From contig NZ_UIHB01000004.1 of NCBI RefSeq assembly GCF_900476395.1, positions 1 through 64,000 on the forward strand: a stretch of 64,000 nt of DNA, read 5' to 3'. This DNA comes from Xanthomonas euroxanthea (lineage in GTDB: Bacteria > Pseudomonadota > Gammaproteobacteria > Xanthomonadales > Xanthomonadaceae). A model generated the notes under the pieces. That model was given only the letters and a program-made list of their open reading frames with translations. It was not told the DNA's origin and searched no databases. Made by a program: the position numbers and the translations under genes. Each line of letters opens with the position of its first letter. Within the stretch, counting starts at the first letter, position 1. This document shows positions 29,642 to 37,988 of the stretch, piece after piece.

Positions 29642-29965
29642 TCACCTGGCCCGCGTCTTCTGGACACGCGATTGCACGCGCCGCGTTCGCTGCGCGGCCC
29701 CGACGGCGCGCGCCTGCTTGCGCAGCCACGTGAGCACGTCCACCGCCGCGTCCACACGCATGCAGACATGCAGGCGGCCCAGCACGACGCTCTGCGCATC
29801 GCTGCCCGGCAAGACCTCATCAAAGCCAGTGGCTTCGCAGGCGATCAGGACAGGCGACGCATCGGGCCGCGCGTCGGAATGCAGCATCGCCAGCACATAG
29901 CCCTGCATCGCCTCGACGCTGAGAACCACACCCTCACAGACGCGGAATTGCCTGTTGGCGCTCAT
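29642..29965 (-). CDS. Small hypothetical protein, second gene of islet
   Basis: 107 residues from ATG 29965 (MSANRQFRVCEGVVLSVEAM). It overlaps the upstream gene by ATGA, so it is translationally coupled to it. Composition is soluble with Val-rich beta-like stretches and a basic C-terminus (RTRRVQSRVQKTRAR). There is no signal peptide. Family not recognised. It belongs to the small islet beside tRNA-Lys. Confidence 0.6.
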   Translation of the reverse strand: MSANRQFRVCEGVVLSVEAMQGYVLAMLHSDARPDASPVLIACEATGFDEVLPGSDAQSVVLGRLHVCMRVDAAVDVLTWLRKQARAVGAAQRTRRVQSRVQKTRAR

Positions 29966-30183
29966 CGCTGCATCTCCGAGGGGCCATCGACGCCAACGAT
30001 CACCGCAACCAGACGACGATAGGCCGACGTAAGCGGGTGAACGGGTGTGCTGGGGCCTTCGCCGCGCGGCGTCAGGTTGAACGAGGCTGCACGGTTCCAT
30101 TCGAATGCGTTGGCGGCCGGATCGAAATGGAGGACGATCTGGCGCGCAGCAGATGCGGGCATTTCATGGGTGTCGTAAGACAT
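29962..30183 (-). CDS. Small hypothetical protein, first gene of islet
   Basis: 73 residues from ATG 30183 (MSYDTHEMPASAARQIVLHF). The ribosome-binding site CAAAAGGAA at 30198-30190 lies inside a predicted stem. The sequence ends VGVDGPSEMQR and overlaps the next gene by ATGA. No family recognised. Longer in-frame extensions run through the structured leader and are rejected because the ribosome-binding site and coupling support the short start. Confidence 0.6.
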   Translation of the reverse strand: MSYDTHEMPASAARQIVLHFDPAANAFEWNRAASFNLTPRGEGPSTPVHPLTSAYRRLVAVIVGVDGPSEMQR

Positions 30184-30470
30184 GCTGGATTCCTTTTGTG
30201 TTTTGGAATCCGCCACCCAGACGCCAATCGGGGTGGCGGACGGTACGCGGTTGGCGTGCCGGCCAAAAGGAACCGGTGGGCCTTGCGGCCCCCGCGCACC
30301 GCCCGCCGTAGAGCTGGCCGGCATGCGCCCACAGTGATGCGGGCGGTAAAAAAGCGCCGTGCATCGATCGATGGGCGCTGGTGCGCCTTTTGGTTCGGGA
30401 CGCCAATCCCGGTCGCCGAATGGGCGGCGACGCTGGAATACTCGCTCCGCCGCTTGGCGCCTGTCAACGT
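30184..30470 (-). promoter_or_regulatory. Structured leader with attenuator-like terminator and sequestered RBS
   Basis: Read on the minus strand: TTGACA (30467-30462) and a weak GAGTAT 18 bases later could start transcription. Two hairpins follow (GTCGCCG/CGGCGAC; CGGGA/TCCCG with loop TTGGCG). Then comes a terminator-like stem with six T (30379-30348). Near the gene, CCGCCACCC pairs with GGGTGGCGG (30239-30210), again with GATTGGCGTC in the loop. TTCCTTTTG (30272-30264) pairs with the ribosome-binding site CAAAAGGAA. The pairings are exact. The regulatory reading is inference. Confidence 0.5.
30348..30379 (-). terminator. Terminator-like stem inside the islet leader
   Basis: On the minus strand AGCGCC pairs with GGCGCT around a loop that contains the palindrome CATCGATCGATG. 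A run of six T follows at 30353-30348. It lies about 165 bp before the first islet gene, so it could act as an attenuator or end a small RNA. Confidence 0.55.
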
Positions 30471-30710
30471 AAAGACACACCGCCGCGACGACGCGACGGT
30501 TGCGACGCAACGCGGCGAAAGCACTGCCCGCCGAGCCAGCAAAACCTGAAACTCCGGCACATCCCGCTGGACGATCGGCTGGGCCGATGCGGTTGCGCCC
30601 ATATGTCACACGCCCTGGCGGGAGCGAACCGGCGCCGCAGCAAATGCGAATTCACATGCCGCGCCACGTTTCCTATCGTTGTCGGCTCAACGACACGCGA
30701 GCGCAACGCC
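30471..30710. other. Divergent intergenic segment
   Basis: No gene is supported between the putative islet promoter and the aldo/keto reductase start. This stretch must hold the reductase promoter, but I cannot identify it. Confidence 0.5.
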
Positions 30711-31577
30711 ATGAGCAACATCGAAAAAGCCGGCACGTTTCTTCTTGGAGATCGCAGCGTCGCCCGCATCGGCTACGGCGCGATGCAGCTCGCGGGGCCC
30801 GGCGTGTTCGGCCCGCCCAAGGATCGCGAAGGCGCGTTGGCGGTGCTGCGCGACGCGATGGCGCACGGCGTCAACCACATCGACACCAGCGATTTCTACG
30901 GGCCGCACACCACCAATCAACTGATCCGCGAGGCACTGCATCCCTACCCGCAGGCGCTGACCCTCGTCACCAAGATCGGCGCCGCCCGCGGCGCGGATGG
31001 TTCCTGGCTGCCGGCCTTCTCGCCGCAGCAACTGATCGAGGCGGTGCACGACAATCTGCGTAATCTGGGGCTGGAAACACTGGAGGTGGTCAACCTGCGC
31101 GTGATGTTCAAGACGCAGGAACCGGCGGAAGGCTCGATTGCCGAACAGCTGGAGACCCTGATCGCGCTGCAGCGCGATGGCCTGGTGCGGCACATCGGCA
31201 TCAGCAACGTCACCGCGACGCAGGTGGCCGAGGCACGCGCCATGACCGACATCGTCTGCGTGCAGAACATGTACAACGTCGCGCATCGGCACGACGACGC
31301 CCTCATCGACGCGCTCGCGCGCGACGGCATCGCCTACGTGCCGTTCTTCCCGCTCGGCGGTTTCTCGCCGTTGCAATCGTCCACGCTCGCCGCTGTTGCC
31401 GGGCGCCTGGCCGCAACCCCGATGCAGGTGGCACTGGCCTGGTTGCTGCAGCGCTCGCCCAACATCCTGCTGATTCCGGGGACCTCGTCGGTGGCGCACC
31501 TGCGCGCCAATCTGTTCGCGGCGGAACTGAAACTGCCGGCCGATGCCGTCGAAGAATTGAACAGGATCGCCGCGTAA
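30711..31577 (+). CDS. Aldo/keto reductase
   Basis: 288 residues from ATG 30711 (MSNIEKAGTFLLGDRSVARI). It has the AKR barrel blocks: active-site region NHIDTSDFYGPH, catalytic Lys in LVTKIGAA, HIGISNVT, and the cofactor-binding end LIPGTSSVAHLRANL. It reduces an unknown carbonyl with NADPH in the cytoplasm. It is a lone gene between the tRNA-Lys islet and queE, and convergent with queE. A longer upstream frame lacks AKR features and is rejected. Confidence 0.9.
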   Translation: MSNIEKAGTFLLGDRSVARIGYGAMQLAGPGVFGPPKDREGALAVLRDAMAHGVNHIDTSDFYGPHTTNQLIREALHPYPQALTLVTKIGAARGADGSWLPAFSPQQLIEAVHDNLRNLGLETLEVVNLRVMFKTQEPAEGSIAEQLETLIALQRDGLVRHIGISNVTATQVAEARAMTDIVCVQNMYNVAHRHDDALIDALARDGIAYVPFFPLGGFSPLQSSTLAAVAGRLAATPMQVALAWLLQRSPNILLIPGTSSVAHLRANLFAAELKLPADAVEELNRIAA

Positions 31578-31770
31578 ACGCGCACCACTACTGCCTCCCG
31601 CCGGGCAGCGCGCCGAGCGCCGGATCGGAGCGACCAACGCAACATCGCCAGTGCTCGCCAGGCGGATGCGGACGGCGCGTCAGCACTCACGGTGGACGCT
31701 TGGCAGACGCCGATGCCGGGTATCGGGTACGCCTGCCTGGCGGTACGCGCAGGCGTCGTGTCGCTCGCGC

Positions 31771-32472
31771 CTAGCGCCCCGGTTCGTCGTTCCACAGCAG
31801 CTTGTGCAGCTGCATCTGGAAGCGTACCGGCAGGCGGTCGGCCACGATCCAGTCGGCCAGCTGCCGCGGCGTCACTTCGCTCTTGCTGGGCGAAAACCAC
31901 ACCGTGCAGCGGCGGTCCAGCGCATGGGCCGCGACGATCTCGCGCGCCCATTCGTAATCGGCGCGGCTGCAGATCACGAACTTGATCTGGTCGCGTGCGG
32001 TCAGCAGCGGCAGATTTTCCCAGCGATTGCGCAGTTGCTCGCCGGATGCGGGGGTCTTGACGTCGACCACGCGCGAGACGCGCGGATCGACCGCCGACAC
32101 GTCCAGCGCGCCGGACGTCTCCAGCGAGACATCGAAGCCGGCATCGCACAGTTTCTGCAGCAGCACCAGACAGCGCTTCTGCGCCAGCGGCTCGCCGCCG
32201 GTCACACAGACATGGCGCACGCCGTGGCCGGCGACCTCGGCAACGATCGCGTCGATGTCGTGCCATTCACCGCCGTGGAAGGCGTAGGCGGTATCGCAGT
32301 AGTGGCAGCGCAGCGGGCAACCGGTCAGACGCACGAACACGGTCGGCCAGCCGGCGGCCTCGGCTTCGCCTTGCAGGGACAGGAAGATTTCGGTGATCTT
32401 CAATCGCGGCAACGGCGACTGGACGATCTCGCTGGGGACGGCGGCGGCGTTCATGGGCAAAGTATGCGCCAC
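31771..32472 (-). CDS. queE: QueE, 7-carboxy-7-deazaguanine synthase
   Basis: 233 residues; the start may instead be ATG 32454 (MNAAAVPSEIVQSPLPRLKI). The radical SAM motif is GCPLRCHYCDT (C-x3-C-x2-C), with SLQGE upstream and CVTGGEPL after it. It converts carboxy-tetrahydropterin to CDG, the substrate of QueC. It is the last gene of the tol-pal block, 26 bp after cpoB. Confidence 0.95.
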   Translation of the reverse strand: MAHTLPMNAAAVPSEIVQSPLPRLKITEIFLSLQGEAEAAGWPTVFVRLTGCPLRCHYCDTAYAFHGGEWHDIDAIVAEVAGHGVRHVCVTGGEPLAQKRCLVLLQKLCDAGFDVSLETSGALDVSAVDPRVSRVVDVKTPASGEQLRNRWENLPLLTARDQIKFVICSRADYEWAREIVAAHALDRRCTVWFSPSKSEVTPRQLADWIVADRLPVRFQMQLHKLLWNDEPGR

Positions 32473-32498
32473 GCCCGAAGGCGCACGCGCGCGCGGGC

Positions 32499-33317
32499 TC
32501 AGCGCAGTTGCTGGCCGAGACGGATGGACTGCAGACGCTCCTGGGCCACGCGCGCTGCGTCGGAGCCGGGATACTGCGTTGCGACCTGCTGCAAGGTCTG
32601 CTGGGCTTCGTCGTTCTTGCCTTCGCCATACTGCGACAGGCCAAGCTTCAACAGGCCGCCAGAGGCCTTGTCATGCGTGGGATAGCGGCTGACCAGATCG
32701 CGGAACTGCGCCTCGGCCAGCTGGAAATTTCGGGTGGCGTAATAGCTTTCGCCCAACCAGTACAAGGCATTGGGGGTATAGACGCCGTTTGGGTACAGCT
32801 CCAGAAAGCTCAGGAACAACTGCGAGGCATCGTCGTACTTGCCGTTCTTCAATGCATCGAAGGCGACATTGTAGGCAGTGCGTTCGTCGTTGCTGACGGC
32901 CATCGTGCCTGGATCGCCATGCACGCTGGGCGGCTTCTCGGAAGTTGCCGCCGCTGCAGGCCGCGCGGCAGGAGCCGGGGCCGGTGTGACGCTGCCGGTG
33001 GGCGATGGCAATGGCGGCGTTGCGCCACCTGCCCCTTCCAGCCGGTTCAGGCGTCCGTCCAGATCCAGATACTGGTCCTTGGACTGCTGCTTGAGTTGTT
33101 CGTTGTCGTGCTGCAGCTGCTCCACGGTCGCTCGCAAGCCCTGCAGGTCCGAACGCGCCTGCTGCAGCTGATTGAGAAGATCGTTGTTGGCCTGGCTGTT
33201 GGCCTGCTGCTGCTCAAGCACGGCAACACGATCAGCGAGACTGGCTCGCTGCGCGTGCGCCGGCGCGGCGACCACAAGGGCCGCCGCGACGAACAGGGAT
33301 GTCACTCGAAAGCGCAT
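32499..33317 (-). CDS. cpoB: CpoB (YbgF), Tol-Pal associated coordinator
   Basis: 272 residues with a signal peptide (VTSLFVAAALVVAAPAHAQ). An N-terminal coiled coil follows (LLNQLQQARSDLQGLRATVE...), then a Pro/Ala linker and C-terminal TPR repeats (AYNVAFDALKNGKYDDASQL; LYWLGESYYATRNFQLAEAQ). The periplasmic protein links peptidoglycan synthesis to Tol-mediated outer-membrane constriction. It starts 6 bp after the pal stop. Confidence 0.95.
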   Translation of the reverse strand: MRFRVTSLFVAAALVVAAPAHAQRASLADRVAVLEQQQANSQANNDLLNQLQQARSDLQGLRATVEQLQHDNEQLKQQSKDQYLDLDGRLNRLEGAGGATPPLPSPTGSVTPAPAPAARPAAAATSEKPPSVHGDPGTMAVSNDERTAYNVAFDALKNGKYDDASQLFLSFLELYPNGVYTPNALYWLGESYYATRNFQLAEAQFRDLVSRYPTHDKASGGLLKLGLSQYGEGKNDEAQQTLQQVATQYPGSDAARVAQERLQSIRLGQQLR

Positions 33318-33323
33318 CGCTTC

Positions 33324-33842
33324 TTACTGAGCCGTGTACACGATTTCAACGCGACGGTTCTGCGACCAGCAGCTTTCGCTGGTTTCGGTGCAGACCGGAC
33401 GCTCTTCGCCGTAGCTGACCACGGTCAGCTGGCTGGCGGAACCGCCGGCAGCCTGCAACGAGGACGACACGGCGTTGCCGCGGCGCTCGCCCAGACCCAT
33501 GTTGTACTCGCGCGAACCACGCTCGTCGGCATTGCCCTGCAGGGTGATGCGCGAGGACGGACGGTCACGCAGGTACTTGGCGTGGCACGCCATGATGGCC
33601 TGGAATTCCGGCTTCAGGGAGTCCTGATCCAGATCGAAGTAGACAACGCGCTGGCGCAGGCAGGCATCGGTATCCAGGTCGCCCGGGCCATACAGGCCAG
33701 AGGTGGACGGGCCGGTGGGAACGGAGGAACCAGCGGTGGTGTCAGTCGCAGGAGGCGGAGTTTCCTTCACCTTCTTCGAACAACCGGCCAGCACGGCAAC
33801 GGACAACAGGGAGACAAGCAAGACGCGGGTGGACTTGTTCAT
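33324..33842 (-). CDS. pal: Pal, peptidoglycan-associated lipoprotein
   Basis: 172 residues from ATG 33842 (MNKSTRVLLVSLLSVAVLAG), with lipobox Cys21. The OmpA-like domain has ITLQGNADERGSREYNMGLG and ERRGNAV, which bind meso-DAP of peptidoglycan. Anchored in the outer membrane, it is the partner of TolB. An alternative start at 33869 would put extra residues before the lipoprotein signal and is rejected. Confidence 0.97.
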   Translation of the reverse strand: MNKSTRVLLVSLLSVAVLAGCSKKVKETPPPATDTTAGSSVPTGPSTSGLYGPGDLDTDACLRQRVVYFDLDQDSLKPEFQAIMACHAKYLRDRPSSRITLQGNADERGSREYNMGLGERRGNAVSSSLQAAGGSASQLTVVSYGEERPVCTETSESCWSQNRRVEIVYTAQ

Positions 33843-33899
33843 GGGATACCTATGGAGGCTCTGGGCCAATGAGTGGTTTAACGCAGCGAAATATTAACA

Positions 33900-35219
33900 T
33901 TAATGCGCGGTTCGGTAAGGCCCCCATGCGGGTTCTCTCACATCGCCATCGGCCAGGACCAGACGCTGGCGGACGCGAGCGTCGGCGGAGACGGCGTAGA
34001 GCACGCCACGGCCACCCTCACGTGCGGCGTACAGCACCATGCTGGCGTTCGGCGCAAAGCTCGGCGACTCGTCCAGCGACCCCGGCGAGAGCGTACTCCA
34101 GCTCGGTGAACCCAGGCTGCGATCCATCATGGCGATGCGGTAGCTATTGCCGCTGCCCTGCGCCACGGCGATCTTCTTGCCGTCAAAGGACACGCTGGCG
34201 GTGGCGTTGTAGTTGCCCTGGAAGGTCACGCGGTTGGCGCTGCCGCCGCTGGCAGAGACCTGATAGATCTGCGGACGACCGCCGCGATCGGAGGTGAAAT
34301 AGATGCTGCCACCATCCGGCGCCCAGGTCGGCTCGGTGTCGATGCCGAAGTGGTTGGTCAGCTGGGTCAGCTGCTTGCTGCCCAGGTCCATCACGTAGAT
34401 TTCCGGGTTGCCGCTGCGCGACAGTGCCAGCGCCAGGCGACGCCCGTCCGGCGAGAACGACGGCGCACCGTTGATGCCACGGAAGCTGGACACCAGTTCA
34501 CGCGCGCCGGTGGCGATGTCCTGCAGGTAGATCGAGGAATTGCCGCGCTCGAAGCTCACATAGGCCAGCTTCTTGCCGTCCGGGCTCCAGTTCGGCGACA
34601 GCAGCGGCTCGGCCGAACGCACGATGGTCTGCGGGTTGTAGCCATCCGAATCGGCCACCATCAATGCATAGCGCATCGCGCCACCCTTGCCGCTGGCGGT
34701 CACGTAGGCAATCCGGGTCCAGAACGCGCCGCGCACGCCGGTGATCTTCTCGTAGATCGCATCGGCCATCTGGTGCGAGACATCGCGCATCGCGTTGGCG
34801 CGCGCAGTCATCGCCAGGCCGAGCAGGCGCTCGCCCTTGGCCACGTCGAACAGTTCGTACTCCACGCGGTAGGCGCCTTCGCCGGCATCCATGACGCGGC
34901 CGACCACGATGTAGTTCTGCTTGAGCGTGCGCCAGGTCTGGAACTGCACCTCGGTGCCACGGGTCGGCTTTTCGACGATCTGCGCAACCGGCAGCGTGCG
35001 GAACTGGCCGGAGCGGTCCAGATCGGCGCCGACGACGGCAGACACATCGGTCTGTGGCGCAGTACCGGAACCTTGGTACGGCATGGGCACGACGGTGATC
35101 GGTGTCGCCGAGGCGCTACCGCCCACGATATCGATGGTGAGCCCTTGCTGTTGCGCAAGTGCGCTCAGCGGCAACAACAGGGCGGTCAAGGCAGCTAGCC
35201 AACGCAGCGGTTTTTTCAT
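33900..35219 (-). CDS. tolB: TolB, periplasmic beta-propeller of Tol-Pal
   Basis: 439 residues from ATG 35219, with a signal peptide (MKKPLRWLAALTALLLPLSALA). The N-terminal domain is followed by repeated WD-like blades: PNWSPDGKKLAYVSF, APSFSPDGRRLALAL, PTWAPDGGSIYFTSDRGG. It binds Pal and TolA. It lies 263 bp after tolA, the second largest gap in the operon, and 57 bp before pal. Confidence 0.97.
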   Translation of the reverse strand: MKKPLRWLAALTALLLPLSALAQQQGLTIDIVGGSASATPITVVPMPYQGSGTAPQTDVSAVVGADLDRSGQFRTLPVAQIVEKPTRGTEVQFQTWRTLKQNYIVVGRVMDAGEGAYRVEYELFDVAKGERLLGLAMTARANAMRDVSHQMADAIYEKITGVRGAFWTRIAYVTASGKGGAMRYALMVADSDGYNPQTIVRSAEPLLSPNWSPDGKKLAYVSFERGNSSIYLQDIATGARELVSSFRGINGAPSFSPDGRRLALALSRSGNPEIYVMDLGSKQLTQLTNHFGIDTEPTWAPDGGSIYFTSDRGGRPQIYQVSASGGSANRVTFQGNYNATASVSFDGKKIAVAQGSGNSYRIAMMDRSLGSPSWSTLSPGSLDESPSFAPNASMVLYAAREGGRGVLYAVSADARVRQRLVLADGDVREPAWGPYRTAH

Positions 35220-35482
35220 GGACGGCTCGGATCGGGCAGGAAAAGTGTGCAAGGGATACCAATCAGCGAGTGAACATACTCGCAATCGTGAACGAGACAG
35301 CGTGAAAACGGAGCGAGTGGTCCACCAGCAGGCGCTTGCGTCAGTCTAGAGCGAGCGGGCTTGCGGTTGCGTGCCCACTCGGTTGCCCGGCAGACCTGCA
35401 CCAGGCAGTGGATCGCTACCGCTTCCCCGCCGAGGCGCAGCGCAGGCTGTGCTGCCGCGCCCCGGCCATCCGTGACCTGTGC

Positions 35483-36523
35483 TTACTGGTCCTGGGCGGT
35501 GAACACAAACGTCAGGTTGCGCTGGAAGACCGACTCGAATCCGCGATACGGCAATGGCTGGGCGCTCAGCACCGCGGCCTCGATCGAGCGCTGGCCGGCC
35601 TCGTCGTACGGGCAGCCGGGCGCGACCTTGGCTTCCATCACGCTGCCGCCGGGCAACTGGCGGATGTTGATGGTGCACTTCTGGCCCGGCGGAACCGACG
35701 GCGGGCGCACCCACTGCGCCAGCACCTTCTGCTGGATCGCCGCGGCGTACTTGGCCGACAGATCGGTGCTGGTGCCGCCCTGCCCTGCGGTCGGTTGCGC
35801 GCTGGCGGCGGCAGCCGACGAGGCCTGCTGCGCGCGCGCGGCGGCGACCTGGCGCAGCTTCTGCTCGGCCAGCGCGGCCTCCTTGGTGGCCTGCTCGCGC
35901 TGGCGGCGGATCTCGGCGATCTTCTTCTCGCGCTCGGCATCGGCGGCAGCCTGTTGCGCGGCGGCCTGCTTCTTCTTGGCGTCGGCTTCTTCCTGCTGCT
36001 TGGCCAGGCGCAGTTTCTGCTCGGCCTCTTCCTGGCGCTTGCGCTCGGTCAGGTCGATCTGCTCCTGGCGGCGCTTGGCTTCCTGCTCCTGCTTGGCCTT
36101 TTCCGCCGACAGTGCCAGCGCATCGACACGGTCCTGGTCGACCTTGTCGGGTTGCGCGACGCGCTCCTGTGCCTGTGCCTGTTGCGGCGTGGGCGCATCC
36201 TGCGGACGCGGCTCGGGAATCGGCTGCGGCGGCGGCACGGTATCTTCCGGCGCCGGCTCGGGCAGCGGCGCGGGCGGTGGCGGTGCCTCCACCGGCGTGG
36301 CCTTCAGCGCCTGGCGCGCGACGCGTGCTTCGGCCGCGGACACGTCCAGCGAGGCTTCCATGCTGGGATCGCCCGCCGCCGGCTCGACCGAGCGTTCGGG
36401 CGACCACAGCCAGCCGGCAATGAACACCAGTGCGACCAGTACGTGCACGACCAGGGCAAGCATGACCGGTCGCAGCCAGCCATCCTCGCGTGCGGTCTGG
36501 GTGGGGAGTGCGTCAGCGTGCAT
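35483..36523 (-). CDS. tolA: TolA, envelope-spanning energy transducer
   Basis: 346 residues. One N-terminal membrane helix (VMLALVVHVLVALVFIAGWL) is followed by a Pro-rich stretch and a long Ala/Lys/Glu/Gln helical domain II. A C-terminal domain ends the protein, with Cys residues in GQKCTINIRQ and GCPYDEAGQ. It links TolQR in the inner membrane to TolB and Pal. Its start overlaps tolR by 11 bases. Confidence 0.95.
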   Translation of the reverse strand: MHADALPTQTAREDGWLRPVMLALVVHVLVALVFIAGWLWSPERSVEPAAGDPSMEASLDVSAAEARVARQALKATPVEAPPPPAPLPEPAPEDTVPPPQPIPEPRPQDAPTPQQAQAQERVAQPDKVDQDRVDALALSAEKAKQEQEAKRRQEQIDLTERKRQEEAEQKLRLAKQQEEADAKKKQAAAQQAAADAEREKKIAEIRRQREQATKEAALAEQKLRQVAAARAQQASSAAAASAQPTAGQGGTSTDLSAKYAAAIQQKVLAQWVRPPSVPPGQKCTINIRQLPGGSVMEAKVAPGCPYDEAGQRSIEAAVLSAQPLPYRGFESVFQRNLTFVFTAQDQ

Positions 36524-36962
36524 CGCTGCCTGCAGTGCCGCCGGAGTCGGAGATCAGGCCGACCTTCTCGACCTTGGCCTGCTTGAGCACGTCGATGGCG
36601 TCCATGATCTTTTGATACGGCGCGGCGCGATCGCCGGCCACCACCACGCGCGCGTCCTTGTCCTGCGCCACGATGGCGGCCAGCTGCGCCTGCAGCGCGG
36701 CCACGTCCATGGCCTGCGGCTTGCCCTTGGGCAGCTGCAGGGCAAGCTGGCCGTCGGCAGCGACCACCACCACGACCGGATCCTGCTTGCTCTCCAGCGC
36801 CTTGGCGCGCGAGCTCGGCAGGTTCACGTCGGTACTCAGGGTCAGCAGCGGTGCGGTCACCATGAAGATGATCAGCAGCACCAGCATCACGTCGATGTAC
36901 GGCACGACGTTGATGTCGGATTTGAGCTTGCGCTTCTTACGGCGGGAAATACCGGAAATCAT
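36513..36962 (-). CDS. tolR: TolR, proton-channel subunit
   Basis: 149 residues of the ExbD/TolR family. The membrane helix carries the key Asp: SDINVVPYIDVMLVLLIIFM. A periplasmic dimerisation domain follows. It forms the proton-driven stator with TolQ. A 235-bp gap with two strong hairpins separates it from tolQ, unusual inside this operon. Confidence 0.95.
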   Translation of the reverse strand: MISGISRRKKRKLKSDINVVPYIDVMLVLLIIFMVTAPLLTLSTDVNLPSSRAKALESKQDPVVVVVAADGQLALQLPKGKPQAMDVAALQAQLAAIVAQDKDARVVVAGDRAAPYQKIMDAIDVLKQAKVEKVGLISDSGGTAGSDAR

Positions 36963-36984
36963 CGCGGAACGTTCCTATTGATCC

Positions 36985-37004
36985 CCCGCACATGGATGTG
37001 CGGG
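36985..37004. repeat. Perfect hairpin in tolQ-tolR gap
   Basis: CCCGCACAT-GG-ATGTGCGGG: a 9-bp perfect stem with a 2-base turn, just upstream of tolR on the transcribed strand. Confidence 0.8.
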
Positions 37005-37033
37005 CTCTTGCGGCGGACTCGCCCATCCAATCC

Positions 37034-37053
37034 CTCGCACACGCGGGTGCGAG
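37034..37053. repeat. Second hairpin in tolQ-tolR gap
   Basis: CTCGCAC and GTGCGAG form a 7-bp stem around ACGCGG. It sits 29 bp from the first hairpin and shares its GCAC/GTGC core. Confidence 0.7.
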
Positions 37054-37197
37054 CTGTCGCGCGTGGCAAGCCTGCCCAGTCCCTGCGCAGCGGGAAACGG
37101 GCATGAGCGGCTGCCAAACCGGCCACGTCCGCGCACCGGGGTGTGCGGGCCATGGCAGGAGATTGGCCTACCTGCCGGCTGTCGCAGGGCGCGCGCA

Positions 37198-37977
37198 TCA
37201 CTCGTCTGCGCCGGCCTGGCGCTGCAGGATCGAGCTGAACTCGTCGGCGAAGGTCTCGTAGCGCACCGACAGCCGTTCCACGCGGGTGGTGAAGCGGTTG
37301 TAGGCCCACACCGCGGGAATTGCCACGAACAGACCGATGGCGGTGGCGAACAGGGCTTCGGAAATACCCGGCGCCACGGCCGCGATACCGGCCTGCTCGC
37401 CGCTGCTGACCATGTCGTGCATGGTCACCATGATGCCGAACACGGTACCGACCAAGCCGACGTACGGCGCGGTGGAGCCGATGTTGGCCAGCAATTCGAG
37501 ATTGCGCTCGAGCTGGTCGACTTCGCGGGTGAAGGCGGTGCGCATGGCACGCTGCGCGCCTTCCAGCTGCACCCGCCCGTCCAGCCGGCGGCGGTCACGC
37601 AGCCGCGAGAACTCGCGGAAGCCGCTCTCGAACATCGACTCCAGGCCGCCGACGGTGCGGTTGCGGTCGGTGGCAGATGCGTAGAGCTTGGCCAGATCGG
37701 CGCCGGACCAGAATCGGTTCTCGAACTCGTCCGCCTCGCGGTTGGCCTGCTTGAAGGCGCGCGCCTTGCGGAAGATGATCACCCAGCTGATGAACGAGCC
37801 GATCAGCAGCAGCAACACGATGATCTTGACCGGGATACTCGCCCGCAGGATCAGATCGACATAGTTGATGCTGCTGTTGTGCGCCACGCTGGCGGTCTGT
37901 GCCGCAGCGGCGGCAACGTCCTGCGGTAGTGCTTCCACTACCGTGTCCTGCAGGGCCAGGAGCAATGCAATCGACAT
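37198..37977 (-). CDS. tolQ: TolQ, proton-channel subunit
   Basis: 259 residues of the MotA/TolQ/ExbB family. TM1 is near 40-60 (IPVKIIVLLLLIGSFISWVI). The conserved GLVGTVFGIMVTMHDM and ISEALFATAIGLFVAIPAVW blocks form TM2 and TM3. With TolR it couples the proton motive force to TolA. It follows ybgC by 11 bp. Confidence 0.96.
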   Translation of the reverse strand: MSIALLLALQDTVVEALPQDVAAAAAQTASVAHNSSINYVDLILRASIPVKIIVLLLLIGSFISWVIIFRKARAFKQANREADEFENRFWSGADLAKLYASATDRNRTVGGLESMFESGFREFSRLRDRRRLDGRVQLEGAQRAMRTAFTREVDQLERNLELLANIGSTAPYVGLVGTVFGIMVTMHDMVSSGEQAGIAAVAPGISEALFATAIGLFVAIPAVWAYNRFTTRVERLSVRYETFADEFSSILQRQAGADE

Positions 37978-37988
37978 CCGTTTGTTCC

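Noticed and set aside
30381..30710. N-terminal extension of the aldo/keto reductase
   Set aside because: The 110 added residues lie over the opposing promoter and structured leader and lack AKR features.
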